Assembly (NCBI RefSeq): GCF_000829445.1
Contig: NZ_JXRQ01000030.1
Coordinates: 62,001 to 126,000, forward strand
Length of the DNA stretch: 64,000 bases
Direction: 5' to 3'
From: Jeotgalibacillus alimentarius
Lineage (GTDB): Bacteria; Bacillota; Bacilli; Bacillales; Jeotgalibacillaceae
In this document: one piece after another, positions 33,490-42,799 of the stretch
Layout of the letters: every line of letters begins with the position of its first letter
Position numbering within the stretch: the first letter of the stretch is position 1
Translations under genes and position numbers: made by a program
Notes under the pieces: model-generated
The model's input: only the letters and a program-made list of their open reading frames with translations
Told to the model about the DNA's origin: nothing
Database searches by the model: none

Positions 33490-35142
33490 TCACCATGTGA
33501 TAAATCCTCTTGACCCCGGTGGTGCGTGTTGGATCATCTGCGCGATCGGGATGGCATAGGCAATGATGATTAATAAGAATGCCATACCAATCCACAGCCA
33601 CCAGTTTTCAAGGAATTTCGGTGTTGCTCTTTTGTCACTTTCAGCGAGCGGAAACTCAACAAATTCGTCCGGTTCCACAGCTTTTGGTGAGACAAATGCG
33701 CTCATGATCACGATGTAGAGTAACAGCATGGCAGAAAGGAAAAGAATGCTTCCGCCAACCGCCATGGTGACGTGGTTTGTTAAGATGCCATCAAACCATT
33801 CCAGAGCAGATTCGTGACCGTTGTATCCTGAATAGGCAGTACGACGTGGAGCACCAAGCAGTCCGAGAATGTGCTGAGCCGTACTCATTAACAGCATCCC
33901 GACTGACCATAAGCCGATTTGGATAAAGCCTAATTTTTTCATCGTGTTAGAGAATTTTCTGCCTGTCAGATAAGGGATTAACCAGTAAGTCAGCCCCATA
34001 AATGTCATGGCAACAGGCGTTCCGACAGTGATATGGAAGTGTCCAACGATCCAGAGCGTGTTATGCACAATCTCATTCAACTGGAAGCTTGCGTTAATAA
34101 TTCCGCCGGCGCCTCCCGGAATGAAGAAGGCCATCGCGATGAAAATTGATGTGAAACGCAGATCTTTCCACGGCAGCTTTGTAAACCAGCCGAATAACCC
34201 TTTCCCGCCATTCTTCCGCCCCGCACGCTCAAAATTCGCAAACATGGAGAACGCAGTCATAAGAGATGGAATAATGACCATGAACGTTAACACGACCTGC
34301 AGGAACTTCCAGAAGTCTGAGATTCCAGGCTCCATCAATTGGTGATGGAATCCGACAGGAATAGAGAACAGAATAAACAAGACAAACGCAAGACGCGCAA
34401 GTGAATCACTGAATACCGGTACACCAAGAATTTTCGGCACAACTGTATACCATGCCATATAAGCAGGCAGCAGCCAGAAGTAAACGAGTGGATGCCCGAA
34501 ATACCAAAACAGCGTACGGCTTAACTCAACATTAATCGTATCCACCCAGCCGAACGCCCATGGAATGTACTGGAACAACACAGTCGCCACTACACCCAGG
34601 CAGGCAATCACCCATAAGACAATCGTTGTTACTGTCATAAATGCAAACAGCGGACTGAGCTCACCGCGATTCGCCTTTTTCCATTTCATATAGTGACCAA
34701 CGAGCGCAAATCCCATGATCCATGAACCTACCACAAATAATGCGAGACCTACGTAATACCAGGGGCTTGCCATTAACGGTGCATAAAATGTATAAAGAAC
34801 GGATGCTTCACCGATCACAATCATGACTGTCGCAAGTACCGTTCCTGTGAGCATAACCACGAATCCAATCCAATTCCAAAGCAGCACTTTCGGTCCGAAT
34901 GTGCCAAGACTTTTACTCATACCTGAAATGAAAAATGCAAAAATGAAAAATGTCGTAAAAATAAGTGCCAGTAATACGCCGTGTGCCGTTAAAATCTGAT
35001 AGTAATCCAGCCATGCCGGAAGTTCTAAGCGGTCATTCCGGATAAAAACCTGAAGCAATCCGGCAAGCGTGCCAATTAAAAAAGCGGTATACGCTACACC
35101 AATATTCCAAAGCGCTAATTTACGGTCAGCTGCTGCTAACAT
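33490..35142 (-). CDS. cbaA: ba3-type cytochrome c oxidase subunit I
   Basis: 550 residues, about 13 membrane helices. Heme and copper ligands are visible: low-spin heme His in LTAHGVLLAL, the CuB His with its cross-linking Tyr in FGHPLVYFWLLPAYMAWY, the HH pair in GFHHQLMEP, and the high-spin heme/low-spin heme pair in VGHFHITVGT. The B-type (ba3/CbaA) group fits the unusual length and the order IIa-II-I. It reduces O2 to water with high affinity. The start codon touches the subunit II stop. Confidence 0.93.
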   Translation of the reverse strand: MLAAADRKLALWNIGVAYTAFLIGTLAGLLQVFIRNDRLELPAWLDYYQILTAHGVLLALIFTTFFIFAFFISGMSKSLGTFGPKVLLWNWIGFVVMLTGTVLATVMIVIGEASVLYTFYAPLMASPWYYVGLALFVVGSWIMGFALVGHYMKWKKANRGELSPLFAFMTVTTIVLWVIACLGVVATVLFQYIPWAFGWVDTINVELSRTLFWYFGHPLVYFWLLPAYMAWYTVVPKILGVPVFSDSLARLAFVLFILFSIPVGFHHQLMEPGISDFWKFLQVVLTFMVIIPSLMTAFSMFANFERAGRKNGGKGLFGWFTKLPWKDLRFTSIFIAMAFFIPGGAGGIINASFQLNEIVHNTLWIVGHFHITVGTPVAMTFMGLTYWLIPYLTGRKFSNTMKKLGFIQIGLWSVGMLLMSTAQHILGLLGAPRRTAYSGYNGHESALEWFDGILTNHVTMAVGGSILFLSAMLLLYIVIMSAFVSPKAVEPDEFVEFPLAESDKRATPKFLENWWLWIGMAFLLIIIAYAIPIAQMIQHAPPGSRGFITW

Positions 35143-35615
35143 TATTCTGTCACCTCAATTTCTGTGTACATATAATGGTGACCTGTTCCACAATACTCGT
35201 TACAGATAATCAAATATTTTCCCGGTTCTTTGAATGTGTAAGATTTTGTCGTCACCTGACCCGGTACAACCATCATGTTCACGTTTGTGTTATCAATGGT
35301 AAAACTATGTACCACGTCTGTACTTGTCAATTTAAAAATGATTTCTTTACCCGCAGGCACCTGTAACGTTTGACCGCCGTCGTAAGCGAAAGCACTCGCA
35401 ATAATCGTTGCCTGATACGTGTCATCATCCAGCTGCTTTACACCCGGTTCATTAAAAGGAGCGGTTTCCCTCACCTTTTCCGGATCAATCGTGTGCATTC
35501 CTCCGGCAGGCGTGTGGTCTTGTGCGAATGCATTCACACCTACGATACTTAAGAATGCAACCAGACATACTATGCCAAATGTTAACCATATTTTTTCATA
35601 CTTATGAAGATGCAT
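35142..35615 (-). CDS. cbaB: ba3-type cytochrome c oxidase subunit II
   Basis: 157 residues: one N-terminal membrane anchor (about 10-30), then the cupredoxin domain. The dinuclear CuA site is complete: His in DVVHSFTI, then C-N-E-Y-C and H...M in IICNEYCGTGHHYMY. No heme-c domain is attached, so it accepts electrons from a separate cytochrome c. AAAGGAG precedes ATG 35615. Confidence 0.93.
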   Translation of the reverse strand: MHLHKYEKIWLTFGIVCLVAFLSIVGVNAFAQDHTPAGGMHTIDPEKVRETAPFNEPGVKQLDDDTYQATIIASAFAYDGGQTLQVPAGKEIIFKLTSTDVVHSFTIDNTNVNMMVVPGQVTTKSYTFKEPGKYLIICNEYCGTGHHYMYTEIEVTE

Positions 35616-35633
35616 TGTGATTCTCCTTTATGC

Positions 35634-35756
35634 TTATTGTGATAAATACATCAGATAAACAGCTACCCACATCGCGACGATGACAAATCCAACAAAAAAC
35701 ACACTGATTAACGTGCCTTTCAGATTTTCTTCGTGCTCCTGTTTCTTTTTAGTCAC
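35634..35756 (-). CDS. cbaD: ba3 oxidase subunit IIa (40 aa)
   Basis: A gene too small for usual gene finders: GTG 35754-35756 with GAGGTG about 8 nt upstream, and 40 codons ending 18 nt before subunit II. The sequence has a charged start (TKKKQEHEENLKGTLIS) and one membrane helix (VFFVGFVIVAMWVAVYLMYL). This matches the single-helix IIa subunit encoded first in the cbaD-cbaB-cbaA operon of Thermus and Geobacillus. Confidence 0.8.
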   Translation of the reverse strand: MTKKKQEHEENLKGTLISVFFVGFVIVAMWVAVYLMYLSQ

Positions 35757-35910
35757 TTCATTTCACCTCGTAGATATTTATATTGTGTTAAGCGTAAAGG
35801 AATCACTTACTGATCACTGTGATAAAAGTCACATCTGTGACAAAAATTTACCTGGAACTTTGATTCTTTCATTTTTTCGCCAAATTTTTGTAAAAGGGCT
35901 CTTTAAAAGT

Positions 35911-36051
35911 GGGCTGCTGATTTCCGCTTCAGGGGGACGCTTTCCGCGGACGAACGCTCAAGCCTCCTCGAGCAGAAAACCACTGCTCTGCGGGGTCTTT
36001 CACGATCGTTTTTCCGCAGGAGTCGCCCCCTTACGCTCCAATCAGCAGCTG
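35911..36051. repeat. Structured intergenic repeat, copy 1
   Basis: About 140 bp bounded by the inverted pair GCTGCTGATT / AATCAGCAGC. Inside are GCTTTCCGCGGACG, AAGCCTCCTCGAGC and CTGCGGGGTCT, the same landmarks as copies at 36100 and 41091. The strong nested complementarity suggests a folded RNA or an imperfect palindrome. I recall similar elements scattered through Bacillaceae genomes. Confidence 0.75.
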
Positions 36052-36099
36052 TGCAAAATCAATGATGAATATAACATTGCGTTATGTTCCTAATCGTTT

Positions 36100-36222
36100 C
36101 GCTGCGCTTCGGGCGGATGCTTTCCGCAGGGACGGCGGTGAGCCTCCTCAGCTTCGCTTGCGGGGTCTCACCTGTCCGTCTTCTCCTGCTGGAGTCACCG
36201 CCCTACGCTTCGCTACACTTAG
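36100..36222. repeat. Structured intergenic repeat, copy 2
   Basis: Bounded by CTGCGCTTCGGGCGG and CCGCCCTACGCTTCG. Internal landmarks GCTTTCCGCAGGGACGGCGG, TGAGCCTCCTCAGCTTCGCT and TGCGGGGTCTCA. It lies 50 bp from copy 1 in the same orientation, in the 585-bp gap between the oxidase operon and fnr. Nothing else is recognised in that gap. Confidence 0.75.
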
Positions 36223-36307
36223 ATTTTATTCAGTATATTGTTTAGCTTTACAAATTAGATGTTTGAGCCAAACTTTTAATTGATTCATAAAAAAAGGGCA
36301 ATAAAAA

Positions 36308-36339
36308 AACTACTATTCTCTGGTGTGAGAATAGTAGTT
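36308..36339 (-). terminator. Intrinsic terminator of fnr
   Basis: 13-bp stem AACTACTATTCTC / GAGAATAGTAGTT, with a T-run on the minus strand directly after the fnr stop. Confidence 0.88.
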
Positions 36340-36341
36340 CG

Positions 36342-37037
36342 TTAATCTATCCGGCAAAGTGTCACAGGACAGTTTTCGCATTGAATTTCGTTTTTCAAGT
36401 ATGTCAGATCGCGGATGAGAATTTTTCCATCGCATATAGAAATGACTTCCTTTTTCTTCAGTTCAGATAACATCCGGTTTGCCACTTCACGTGCCATTCC
36501 GCAGAAGTTGGCCAGATCCTGATTGGTAAGGGACACGTCAATTAACAGCCCTTCTGACTTTTGAATCCCGTAACTGTTGGATAAACGGATTAACGTGGAA
36601 TACAGCGCACCCTTCTTACCATGAAGCAGCAAATCACGAAAGCGCGTCTGCGTCTTCCGCTGATTCAGGCACATCCACTTCATAAAAGCAGCAGCCAGAC
36701 GGGGGTTTTGACTGAACTCTGCCTCCAGCTCATGAATCGGAAATAAGTAACACTCCACATCCTCTTTCACTTTCGCATCCAGCATATAAGCCGCATCATC
36801 AGCGTACAAATACACTTCCCCTAGCAGCTGATTCTGCCCGCAGATCCGGAGCGTCAGCTCACGTCCATCCGAATTCATTTTACTCAGCTGGACCTTGCCT
36901 TTCGTGATAAAAAACAGATGCTGAATCGGTTCGCTCTCACGGAACAAATAACGATCTTTTGCGAAGCTTTTGACATGATGAGGAAGTGATAATATTTCTT
37001 TCAGGTCATCTGAAATCGTATCGGTTTCTGCATACAT
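36342..37037 (-). CDS. fnr: Oxygen-sensing regulator Fnr (Bacillus type)
   Basis: 231 residues from ATG 37037 (AGGAGG 9 nt upstream); the frame is open to 37166 but that part lacks a site. cAMP-receptor-like fold (DRYLFRESEPIQHLFFITKGKVQLSK...), dimer helix, then the Crp winged helix LTNQDLANFCGMAREVANRML. The C-terminus carries CENCPVTLC, the C-x2-C-x4-C cluster that binds the [4Fe-4S] centre in B. subtilis Fnr, where E. coli has it at the N-terminus. It should activate anaerobic genes when O2 is low. It is encoded beside the ba3 oxidase. Confidence 0.93.
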   Translation of the reverse strand: MYAETDTISDDLKEILSLPHHVKSFAKDRYLFRESEPIQHLFFITKGKVQLSKMNSDGRELTLRICGQNQLLGEVYLYADDAAYMLDAKVKEDVECYLFPIHELEAEFSQNPRLAAAFMKWMCLNQRKTQTRFRDLLLHGKKGALYSTLIRLSNSYGIQKSEGLLIDVSLTNQDLANFCGMAREVANRMLSELKKKEVISICDGKILIRDLTYLKNEIQCENCPVTLCRID

Positions 37038-37152
37038 GCGGGTTGGCCTCCTAAAGATGTATTTATAATACTTGTTTAAGTATAGCATAGGTCTGGTTGG
37101 CTTGGAGAAAGATTTTGGAAAAGCTTTATAAAGGTATTCATGAACCTGATCT

Positions 37153-37590
37153 TTATTCCAATACACTCAGCGGTTCAATTAATTCCTCTCCATCCGTATT
37201 ATAGAACCGTACGTTCACATTGCCAGGCAAGTAAGCTTCGTCAATCCCATTTTGAAGAGAGATGTTTTCGCTGGCTGTGAATTCCTGATCAGACTGAAAC
37301 GTGAGCTCTCCTGATGTTTCTCCTGAAGCACCTTCCGCAGAACAGGCAACCAGATAACGTTCATAAGGAAATGCCTCCCATAACTCCTCATGATCAAAAA
37401 GAAGCTCTACACAAAAATCGACTGGCTGATCAGACTCACTCAGATAGCTGACAGACACCTCCAGCTCCTCCTGTTCGGGCCAGTATTTCATATAGCTATC
37501 CTCGCTATCCATGGTGATTGCTGGTTCATTGCTGCGGCAGCCTGCCAGGAAGATGGTGGTGAAGATGAGAATGATGAGGGGTTTTTTCAT
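37153..37590 (-). CDS. Small acidic lipoprotein, 145 aa
   Basis: Signal peptide with lipobox IFLAGC near residue 18, then a beta-rich acidic domain (WPEQEELEVSVSYLSES, LPGNVNVRFYNTDGEEL). No family recognised. It lies upstream of fnr in the same direction, 115 bp away, but is probably a separate transcript. Confidence 0.7.
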   Translation of the reverse strand: MKKPLIILIFTTIFLAGCRSNEPAITMDSEDSYMKYWPEQEELEVSVSYLSESDQPVDFCVELLFDHEELWEAFPYERYLVACSAEGASGETSGELTFQSDQEFTASENISLQNGIDEAYLPGNVNVRFYNTDGEELIEPLSVLE

Positions 37591-37728
37591 ATTGAATGCT
37601 CCTTTATGTATGTAAATAGTGATTTCTATTATACCTTTTTTGAACGTGTAAAACGTAAGAAAGGTTTGTGATGATTACAGTCTGTCTTTTACAATGGTAA
37701 TAAACTTTGAGATAGCTGGAGGCAGAAT

Positions 37729-38943
37729 ATGAATGCTTATTGGATTGTGAATGCAACGATTGAAACCGGATTTAATCATGACAGCCGCGTGACTGAAACA
37801 TGTACTGAAACGGCGCATCTGAAAATTGAGCATGAAACCATCACTGAAGTAACGTCCACTTACCCTGCTCAAAGTGATCTTCCTGTAATCGATGCAGAAG
37901 GCGCACTGCTCCTGCCTGCGTTCCGGGAGATGCATATTCATATTGATAAGACGTATTATTCAGGACCCTGGAAAGCTGTGGAGCCTGCTGTTGACGGCAT
38001 ATTCACCAGGATTGAAGAAGAACAGACCATTCTGAAAGAACAGCTTCCTGTAGCAGAGGAACGTGCAAAAAAGATGATTGAACTACTTTTGCAAAATGGG
38101 CATACTCATATTCGCACGCACTGCAATATTGATCCGGTTACCGGAATTGAAAATCTAAAAGCAACAGTCCATGCGCTAAAAGCATACGAGGCGTACCTGG
38201 CCTATGAGATTGTCGCTTTCCCGCAGCACGGCCTCTTAAGAAGTAACGCGGAGTCCCTTGTCCGTCAGGCGATGGAGAACGGTGCCACTCATGTAGGAGG
38301 AGTGGATCCTGCAACCGTAGACCGCGATATTAACAGGTCTCTTGAAACGATGTTTGCGATTGCACAGGATTATCAGAAAAACATTGATATTCACCTGCAT
38401 GATCCAGATTCACTCGGCGCTTTTGAAATGGAGCAAATCACCGACTTAGTCAAAAAGAATGGCTATGAGGGTCGCGTTACGATCAGTCATGCACTGGCGC
38501 TTGGTGATCTGAATGAAAAACGGCTGCAGCAGCTGGGCGGCATGCTGAGCGATGCAAAAATTGATGTGACGACTACTGTACCAATCAACCGTCCCACGAT
38601 CCCAATCCCGGCCTTATGGGAAGCAGGCATTCCAGTCTCAGTGGGTCATGACAGCATTACAGATCACTGGTCACCTTTTGGCACCGGCAATACAATGGAC
38701 AAGCTCGCCACACTCGGGGAACGCTTCGGGATCAGTGATGAAGTCGGGCTAAACCAGTTACTGAAATACGCAACAGGCGGCGTCACCCCTCTATCAGCAG
38801 ACGGCAAGCAACAATGGCCAACGCCAGGCGATACTGCATCTTTTATGCTTGTGGATGCGGTGTGCAGTGCTGAAGCAATTGCGAGGAGGAAGTCTATACT
38901 GGCTGTGTTTGGGAAAGGGAAGCGGTTTGTAATGGAGGAGTGA
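37729..38943 (+). CDS. Amidohydrolase / cytosine-deaminase-like enzyme
   Basis: 404 residues, metal-dependent TIM barrel. Metal ligands: HIHIDKTY (HxH), the THCNIDP His, the pair IDIHLHDPD and TISHALAL, and the catalytic Asp in SVGHDSITDHW. The HxHxDKT variant and HxxD are typical of the cytosine/isoguanine deaminase (CodA-like) group. It probably deaminates a purine or pyrimidine-like ring; the substrate is undefined. Monocistronic with a strong terminator. Confidence 0.85.
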   Translation: MNAYWIVNATIETGFNHDSRVTETCTETAHLKIEHETITEVTSTYPAQSDLPVIDAEGALLLPAFREMHIHIDKTYYSGPWKAVEPAVDGIFTRIEEEQTILKEQLPVAEERAKKMIELLLQNGHTHIRTHCNIDPVTGIENLKATVHALKAYEAYLAYEIVAFPQHGLLRSNAESLVRQAMENGATHVGGVDPATVDRDINRSLETMFAIAQDYQKNIDIHLHDPDSLGAFEMEQITDLVKKNGYEGRVTISHALALGDLNEKRLQQLGGMLSDAKIDVTTTVPINRPTIPIPALWEAGIPVSVGHDSITDHWSPFGTGNTMDKLATLGERFGISDEVGLNQLLKYATGGVTPLSADGKQQWPTPGDTASFMLVDAVCSAEAIARRKSILAVFGKGKRFVMEE

Positions 38944-38975
38944 TTGTGAAGCTGCTGATGAACGAATAAAACTTA

Positions 38976-39026
38976 AAAAAGCCCGGGGCCGCTCCATTTT
39001 ATATGGAAGCGGGTTCCCGGGCTTTC
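38976..39026 (+). terminator. Intrinsic terminator
   Basis: AAAGCCCGGG / CCCGGGCTTT stem with an internal imperfect hairpin, downstream of the amidohydrolase. Confidence 0.85.
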
Positions 39027-39066
39027 AATAACATTTATATCAGCATTTTCGTTGTTAATGATCTAT

Positions 39067-39774
39067 TTATCTTACACTTTTTCTCCTCATCCACTGTGTC
39101 GCAACCCACTTTTCCCCTTTAAAAACAGGTGCTCCACCATGAAGCGTTTGTTTGTTCAGTTCTTCATCACTGTAAAAATATTCGAAGTAGACGGCTGAAC
39201 CCTTTTGAGGCGTAATAGAGATATTTAATTCAGGAAAGTAAGTTTCTCCACCCTCCTCCACCTCATTCAGATAAACGACCATTGTGCTGATGCGATTATT
39301 TGAAGCTGCCTTACTCGTTGGTAAAAAGTAATCATGATGCGCTTTATACTCTTGCCCTGGCGTATATTTCAGAACTTGCAATCCCTCTGCGTGTTCGATC
39401 GGGACATTCATCATCTTCGCAAGACGCTTTTCAATCGTATGGATCAGATCATTTTCTGATTCCTCAAAGAACATGCCGCTACTTGTTCTCATTTGATTAA
39501 CCACACGATCACTACTAATTTTTGAGCGCTTCATTCGATCTCCCGATAATTGAATCAGCTGATCACATTCCTCGCAGCTTAGTAGATTCTCTAACTCCAC
39601 AACCAGCGGCCACGTATGCCGCTTCGCAAAAGGGATCGCCATATCTCCGACTGTCATGACAGACCCGGCAGCATCAAAAAGGTGCTCTTCTGCCGCCTTT
39701 TCGGGCTCTGTTTTAAACCCATCCATAAACTGTTCTTCCACATTAATTAAATCATGGTTAGGCGTACTATTCAT
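39067..39774 (-). CDS. 2OG-Fe(II) oxygenase, prolyl 4-hydroxylase-like
   Basis: 235 residues. The Fe(II) ligands appear as HHDYF (HxD) and the distal His in TLHGGAPVF, with the 2-oxoglutarate-binding Lys in GEKWVATQWMR. The GGETYFPEL strand is the conserved P4H block. Size and motif spacing match the B. anthracis-type prolyl 4-hydroxylase, which hydroxylates proline in collagen-like or elongation-factor peptides. No collagen-like protein is in the window, so the substrate is unknown. Confidence 0.9.
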   Translation of the reverse strand: MNSTPNHDLINVEEQFMDGFKTEPEKAAEEHLFDAAGSVMTVGDMAIPFAKRHTWPLVVELENLLSCEECDQLIQLSGDRMKRSKISSDRVVNQMRTSSGMFFEESENDLIHTIEKRLAKMMNVPIEHAEGLQVLKYTPGQEYKAHHDYFLPTSKAASNNRISTMVVYLNEVEEGGETYFPELNISITPQKGSAVYFEYFYSDEELNKQTLHGGAPVFKGEKWVATQWMRRKSVR

Positions 39775-39946
39775 TCGTCATCCTGACTTTTCAAATATTT
39801 AGTATATAAACTTTATATTACTATTAATTTCAAAAAAGTGTTAGAAGAAAATATTTTTTATTCACTTGTTACAGAAAGTAAATATTCGGAAATAACTTTT
39901 ATTGTCTGATTTGGAGGGTATAGCTGAGTAAAGAGGTGAGTTACAA

Positions 39947-41005
39947 ATGGAAAATATGAAAAAAATCTCCTTTTTGTTCGCGTCAGCATTATTCATTGCC
40001 GGATGCTCAGATTCAGGGGAAGAGACAAACTCTCAGACTGCTGATTCTTCTGAGAACGAAGCAGTGGATTCACAAGAGACTGAGGACAACGGCGAAGATC
40101 AAGCTGAGAGCGATAGCAACACAGAGACGGAAGAAGATTCATCGGGTGATGCTGCTGATAATGTAGACGCATCAGAAGAAAGTGAAACAGAGAGCGATAC
40201 AGCGGTTTATGCCGGAGCTCAGTTGAACCCGAACTATTTTATTGACACTCATATCATTAGTCAGCCTGAGCGCTTTTATCTTGCATACGCTATAGAACGT
40301 GATAAGGAAGAAGCGCAAACCCCACCAAAACAGCGCTTAGAAACATCATTATTTGAAAACGACCCTTCCGAGCAGGATATACTCAGTTCGTATACTGAAT
40401 TGACGCTTGATTGGCCCAGCTTAACCATCCAGTTTGATCAGGAGGGAAATGACTTAGCCGCAACTTCTGCTCAAAGTGTTTTATTTTATGACGCATTATT
40501 TGGAATTAGTGATCTTTACGGGATTGAAGACATTACATTCTTAAGCCCTGATGGTGAACAAAGGATGACCGTAGCTGAAAGAACCGTCGATGATACGATC
40601 AATGTGAAGGATGAAAGAGGAGAAACACGCGGCTACTATGCAATCTATGACAAAGAGCTGCAAGAGACGTTATTCATTCCCGGTGGTGAGTTAGAGGAGC
40701 CAGTTGTGAATGAAAGCGGTGAACCGCTGTCTTTCCCGGAAACAATCGAGAAAATGAAGTCGGTTGAGCCCGATACGTTTTATTCAACAGCGATTGTGGA
40801 AGGGATCGAGATTGTCAGCTCTTCTATCACAAACGGTGTTGCGACCGTGCAATATACAATGAATCAGGATATCGTAACTGAAGCAGACCGGATCGTATTT
40901 GAAAATGCCATTCAACTCGCAGCCCTGGATTTTCATGCCTGGGAGGTTCGACTAATCAATGACACACTGAAAGAAAAACGTACGTATCCATTGATTGGTC
41001 AGTAG
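39947..41005 (+). CDS. Lipoprotein with acidic linker and GerMN-like C-terminus
   Basis: 352 residues. Lipobox FIAGC near residue 20, a highly acidic Ser/Asp/Glu linker to about residue 85, then a mixed alpha/beta region. The last ~90 residues (SSITNGVATVQYTMNQDIVTEADRIVFENAIQLAAL) resemble a GerMN-type domain as in GerM and other envelope lipoproteins; this is a tentative call. It is anchored to the outer face of the membrane. GAGGTGAG precedes ATG 39947. Confidence 0.65.
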   Translation: MENMKKISFLFASALFIAGCSDSGEETNSQTADSSENEAVDSQETEDNGEDQAESDSNTETEEDSSGDAADNVDASEESETESDTAVYAGAQLNPNYFIDTHIISQPERFYLAYAIERDKEEAQTPPKQRLETSLFENDPSEQDILSSYTELTLDWPSLTIQFDQEGNDLAATSAQSVLFYDALFGISDLYGIEDITFLSPDGEQRMTVAERTVDDTINVKDERGETRGYYAIYDKELQETLFIPGGELEEPVVNESGEPLSFPETIEKMKSVEPDTFYSTAIVEGIEIVSSSITNGVATVQYTMNQDIVTEADRIVFENAIQLAALDFHAWEVRLINDTLKEKRTYPLIGQ

Positions 41006-41090
41006 CTTGTAACTGAAAAAACAATTTCATGTAAGCATAAAAAAAGAGCACTCCGGGGAGTGTCCACTGAAAAAGTCCCTAAAAGGGGCC

Positions 41091-41215
41091 GGTTCATTTA
41101 CGCTCCAGGCGTAGGCTTTCCGGACGGCGGTCGCTGAGCCTCCTCAGCTTCGCTTGCGGGGTCTCAGCTATCCCGCTAATCGTCCCGGAGTCCACGCCTT
41201 CCGCTACAATGAACC
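41091..41215. repeat. Structured intergenic repeat, copy 3
   Basis: Bounded by GGTTCATT / AATGAACC. It contains GGCTTTCCGGACGGCGGTCGC, TGAGCCTCCTCAGCTTCGCT and TGCGGGGTCTCAG, sharing a 20-base core with copy 2 at 36150. It is 5 kb from copies 1 and 2. Confidence 0.75.
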
Positions 41216-41242
41216 TAATTTTTAATCACTGTTATATGTTTC

Positions 41243-41287
41243 AAAGAAAGATGACGCTTAAGAAACAGAGCGCCATCTTTCTTTTTT
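41243..41287 (+). terminator. Intrinsic terminator
   Basis: AAGAAAGATGACGCT / AGCGCCATCTTTCTT (one mismatch) followed by TTTTT. It lies beyond the repeat copy, and probably ends the lipoprotein transcript. Between here and 41408 I see nothing further. Confidence 0.65.
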
Positions 41288-41408
41288 ATGCATTCAGGAT
41301 GCTTACGAAGAACGCGACCAGGCTGCTGAAGGATATAATTCCATACCTTAATAAGACTGACTTAATGCTTAGTTATGGAAAAGTTCATCACGATGTACGA
41401 GGTTTTTA

Positions 41409-42140
41409 TCAATTTGAACCCTTATACCCAAAAATCGCAACATACTGATCCTGCAAAACAAACCTATTATCCAGCCACCCTAACGTATTCAACACATACC
41501 CCAACGAATCAGCATTATATCTCCCGGCAATTTTCTGATAGGCCAATAACTCATACCGATTATTTGAATCAAAATCCACAGGATATAAACCACTCAGAGG
41601 GTTAACAAATCCAGTAATAGGACTCTTCAGATTGCCATTTTCATCATATATTTCACTTAGATATTCGTTGCCTCTTTGTGAAATATCTATAATAAACGTT
41701 TGATGATTAATCAGGCTGACAACTTCCACTTTGTAATCATCCTGATAATGTACCTCATATTGATACTGCTCATTATATACATCAACATCAAATAATAATT
41801 GTGGTGTATTGTTCACAAAGGAATAAATGTAATGATACATGATGCCACCACTGCCACCTGTCGTAATACTGATTAAAATGTCATCTACACCATTCCCAGT
41901 GAAATTCCCAAGGAACAAAGTGGGGTTGTAGCCTGCATTTTCACGAAGCGGCACACTGGTTAACACGCCGGATCTCCCATCCTGGACGAGCAGCGTGATC
42001 TGTTGAATAAATGGGCTATCTGGCGTCATGACGCCGGTTAAATAGACATGATCAGGTACTCGATCCCCATTTACATCTCCCTGTGCAAACGACATTACAT
42101 TTGGAGGATACATATTCGGTCTGGTGTAATCATTATACAT
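41409..42140 (-). CDS. VCBS/FG-GAP-like repeat protein, 243 aa
   Basis: Started at ATG 42140 (AAGGAG 6 nt upstream). Repeats typical of FG-GAP/VCBS beta-propellers carry Asp-rich calcium-loop motifs: GDVNGDRVPDHVYL, GNFTGNGVDDILIS and VDFDSNNRYELLAY. No signal peptide is evident. Relatives in bacilli are annotated as spore- or envelope-associated VCBS proteins of unknown function. Confidence 0.75.
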   Translation of the reverse strand: MYNDYTRPNMYPPNVMSFAQGDVNGDRVPDHVYLTGVMTPDSPFIQQITLLVQDGRSGVLTSVPLRENAGYNPTLFLGNFTGNGVDDILISITTGGSGGIMYHYIYSFVNNTPQLLFDVDVYNEQYQYEVHYQDDYKVEVVSLINHQTFIIDISQRGNEYLSEIYDENGNLKSPITGFVNPLSGLYPVDFDSNNRYELLAYQKIAGRYNADSLGYVLNTLGWLDNRFVLQDQYVAIFGYKGSN

Positions 42141-42361
42141 AGCATGCTCCTTTACAGTATTTTGCCCTGCCACAATGAGCATTCAAGGCCAAACCACTCT
42201 CTATCATATGATTTGTATTAAAAAAATTAGGCTTCATAACTATATGTAGCGGATCCATCACACATATCTTTTTTTCGTAGCAATCTTTTAGTTAATCTTT
42301 ATTATTTTAATAAAATAAAAAGACCCCTTATCTCAGGAATCTTTTCTAATTTATCAGTAAT

Positions 42362-42799
42362 CTATTCAAGGTTACCAGAGATGGCATGAAAAGCTGTTTC
42401 ATCCCCATTATTAAATAATTTGATCGTGTCGTACCCTTTATCGAGATTCACTTCATAAAATCGCTGGTTTTCAATATCTGACGAATAATCAGTGGTTGTA
42501 TCTGTTTCATAAGAAAGATATAGTTGATCCCCTTCTGCTTTCACATCAAAGTTGCTGAAATGATAAGCCGGATCTCCCTGTTTAATCTGATGACCGTTCA
42601 AATAAACCAACATGGAATCATTTTTTTCATCATGATACAAATACACACCATTCTCTTCAGTGACACCGTTAAAAAATTGCTGCACCTCTTCCGTAAGCTC
42701 ACCTTTCACTTTCTCAGAAGACGATAGTGTGTCGTCCGGTTGGCAGGCATATAACAAACCCATACTCAAAAACAATACAAACAATGACTTCCTCATCAT
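42362..42799 (-). CDS. Small lipoprotein, 145 aa
   Basis: Signal peptide with lipobox LLYAC near residue 19; the rest is acidic and beta-rich (ENGVYLYHDEKNDSMLVYLNG, YLSYETDTTTDY). No family recognised. GGGGGGAG precedes ATG 42799. Confidence 0.7.
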   Translation of the reverse strand: MMRKSLFVLFLSMGLLYACQPDDTLSSSEKVKGELTEEVQQFFNGVTEENGVYLYHDEKNDSMLVYLNGHQIKQGDPAYHFSNFDVKAEGDQLYLSYETDTTTDYSSDIENQRFYEVNLDKGYDTIKLFNNGDETAFHAISGNLE

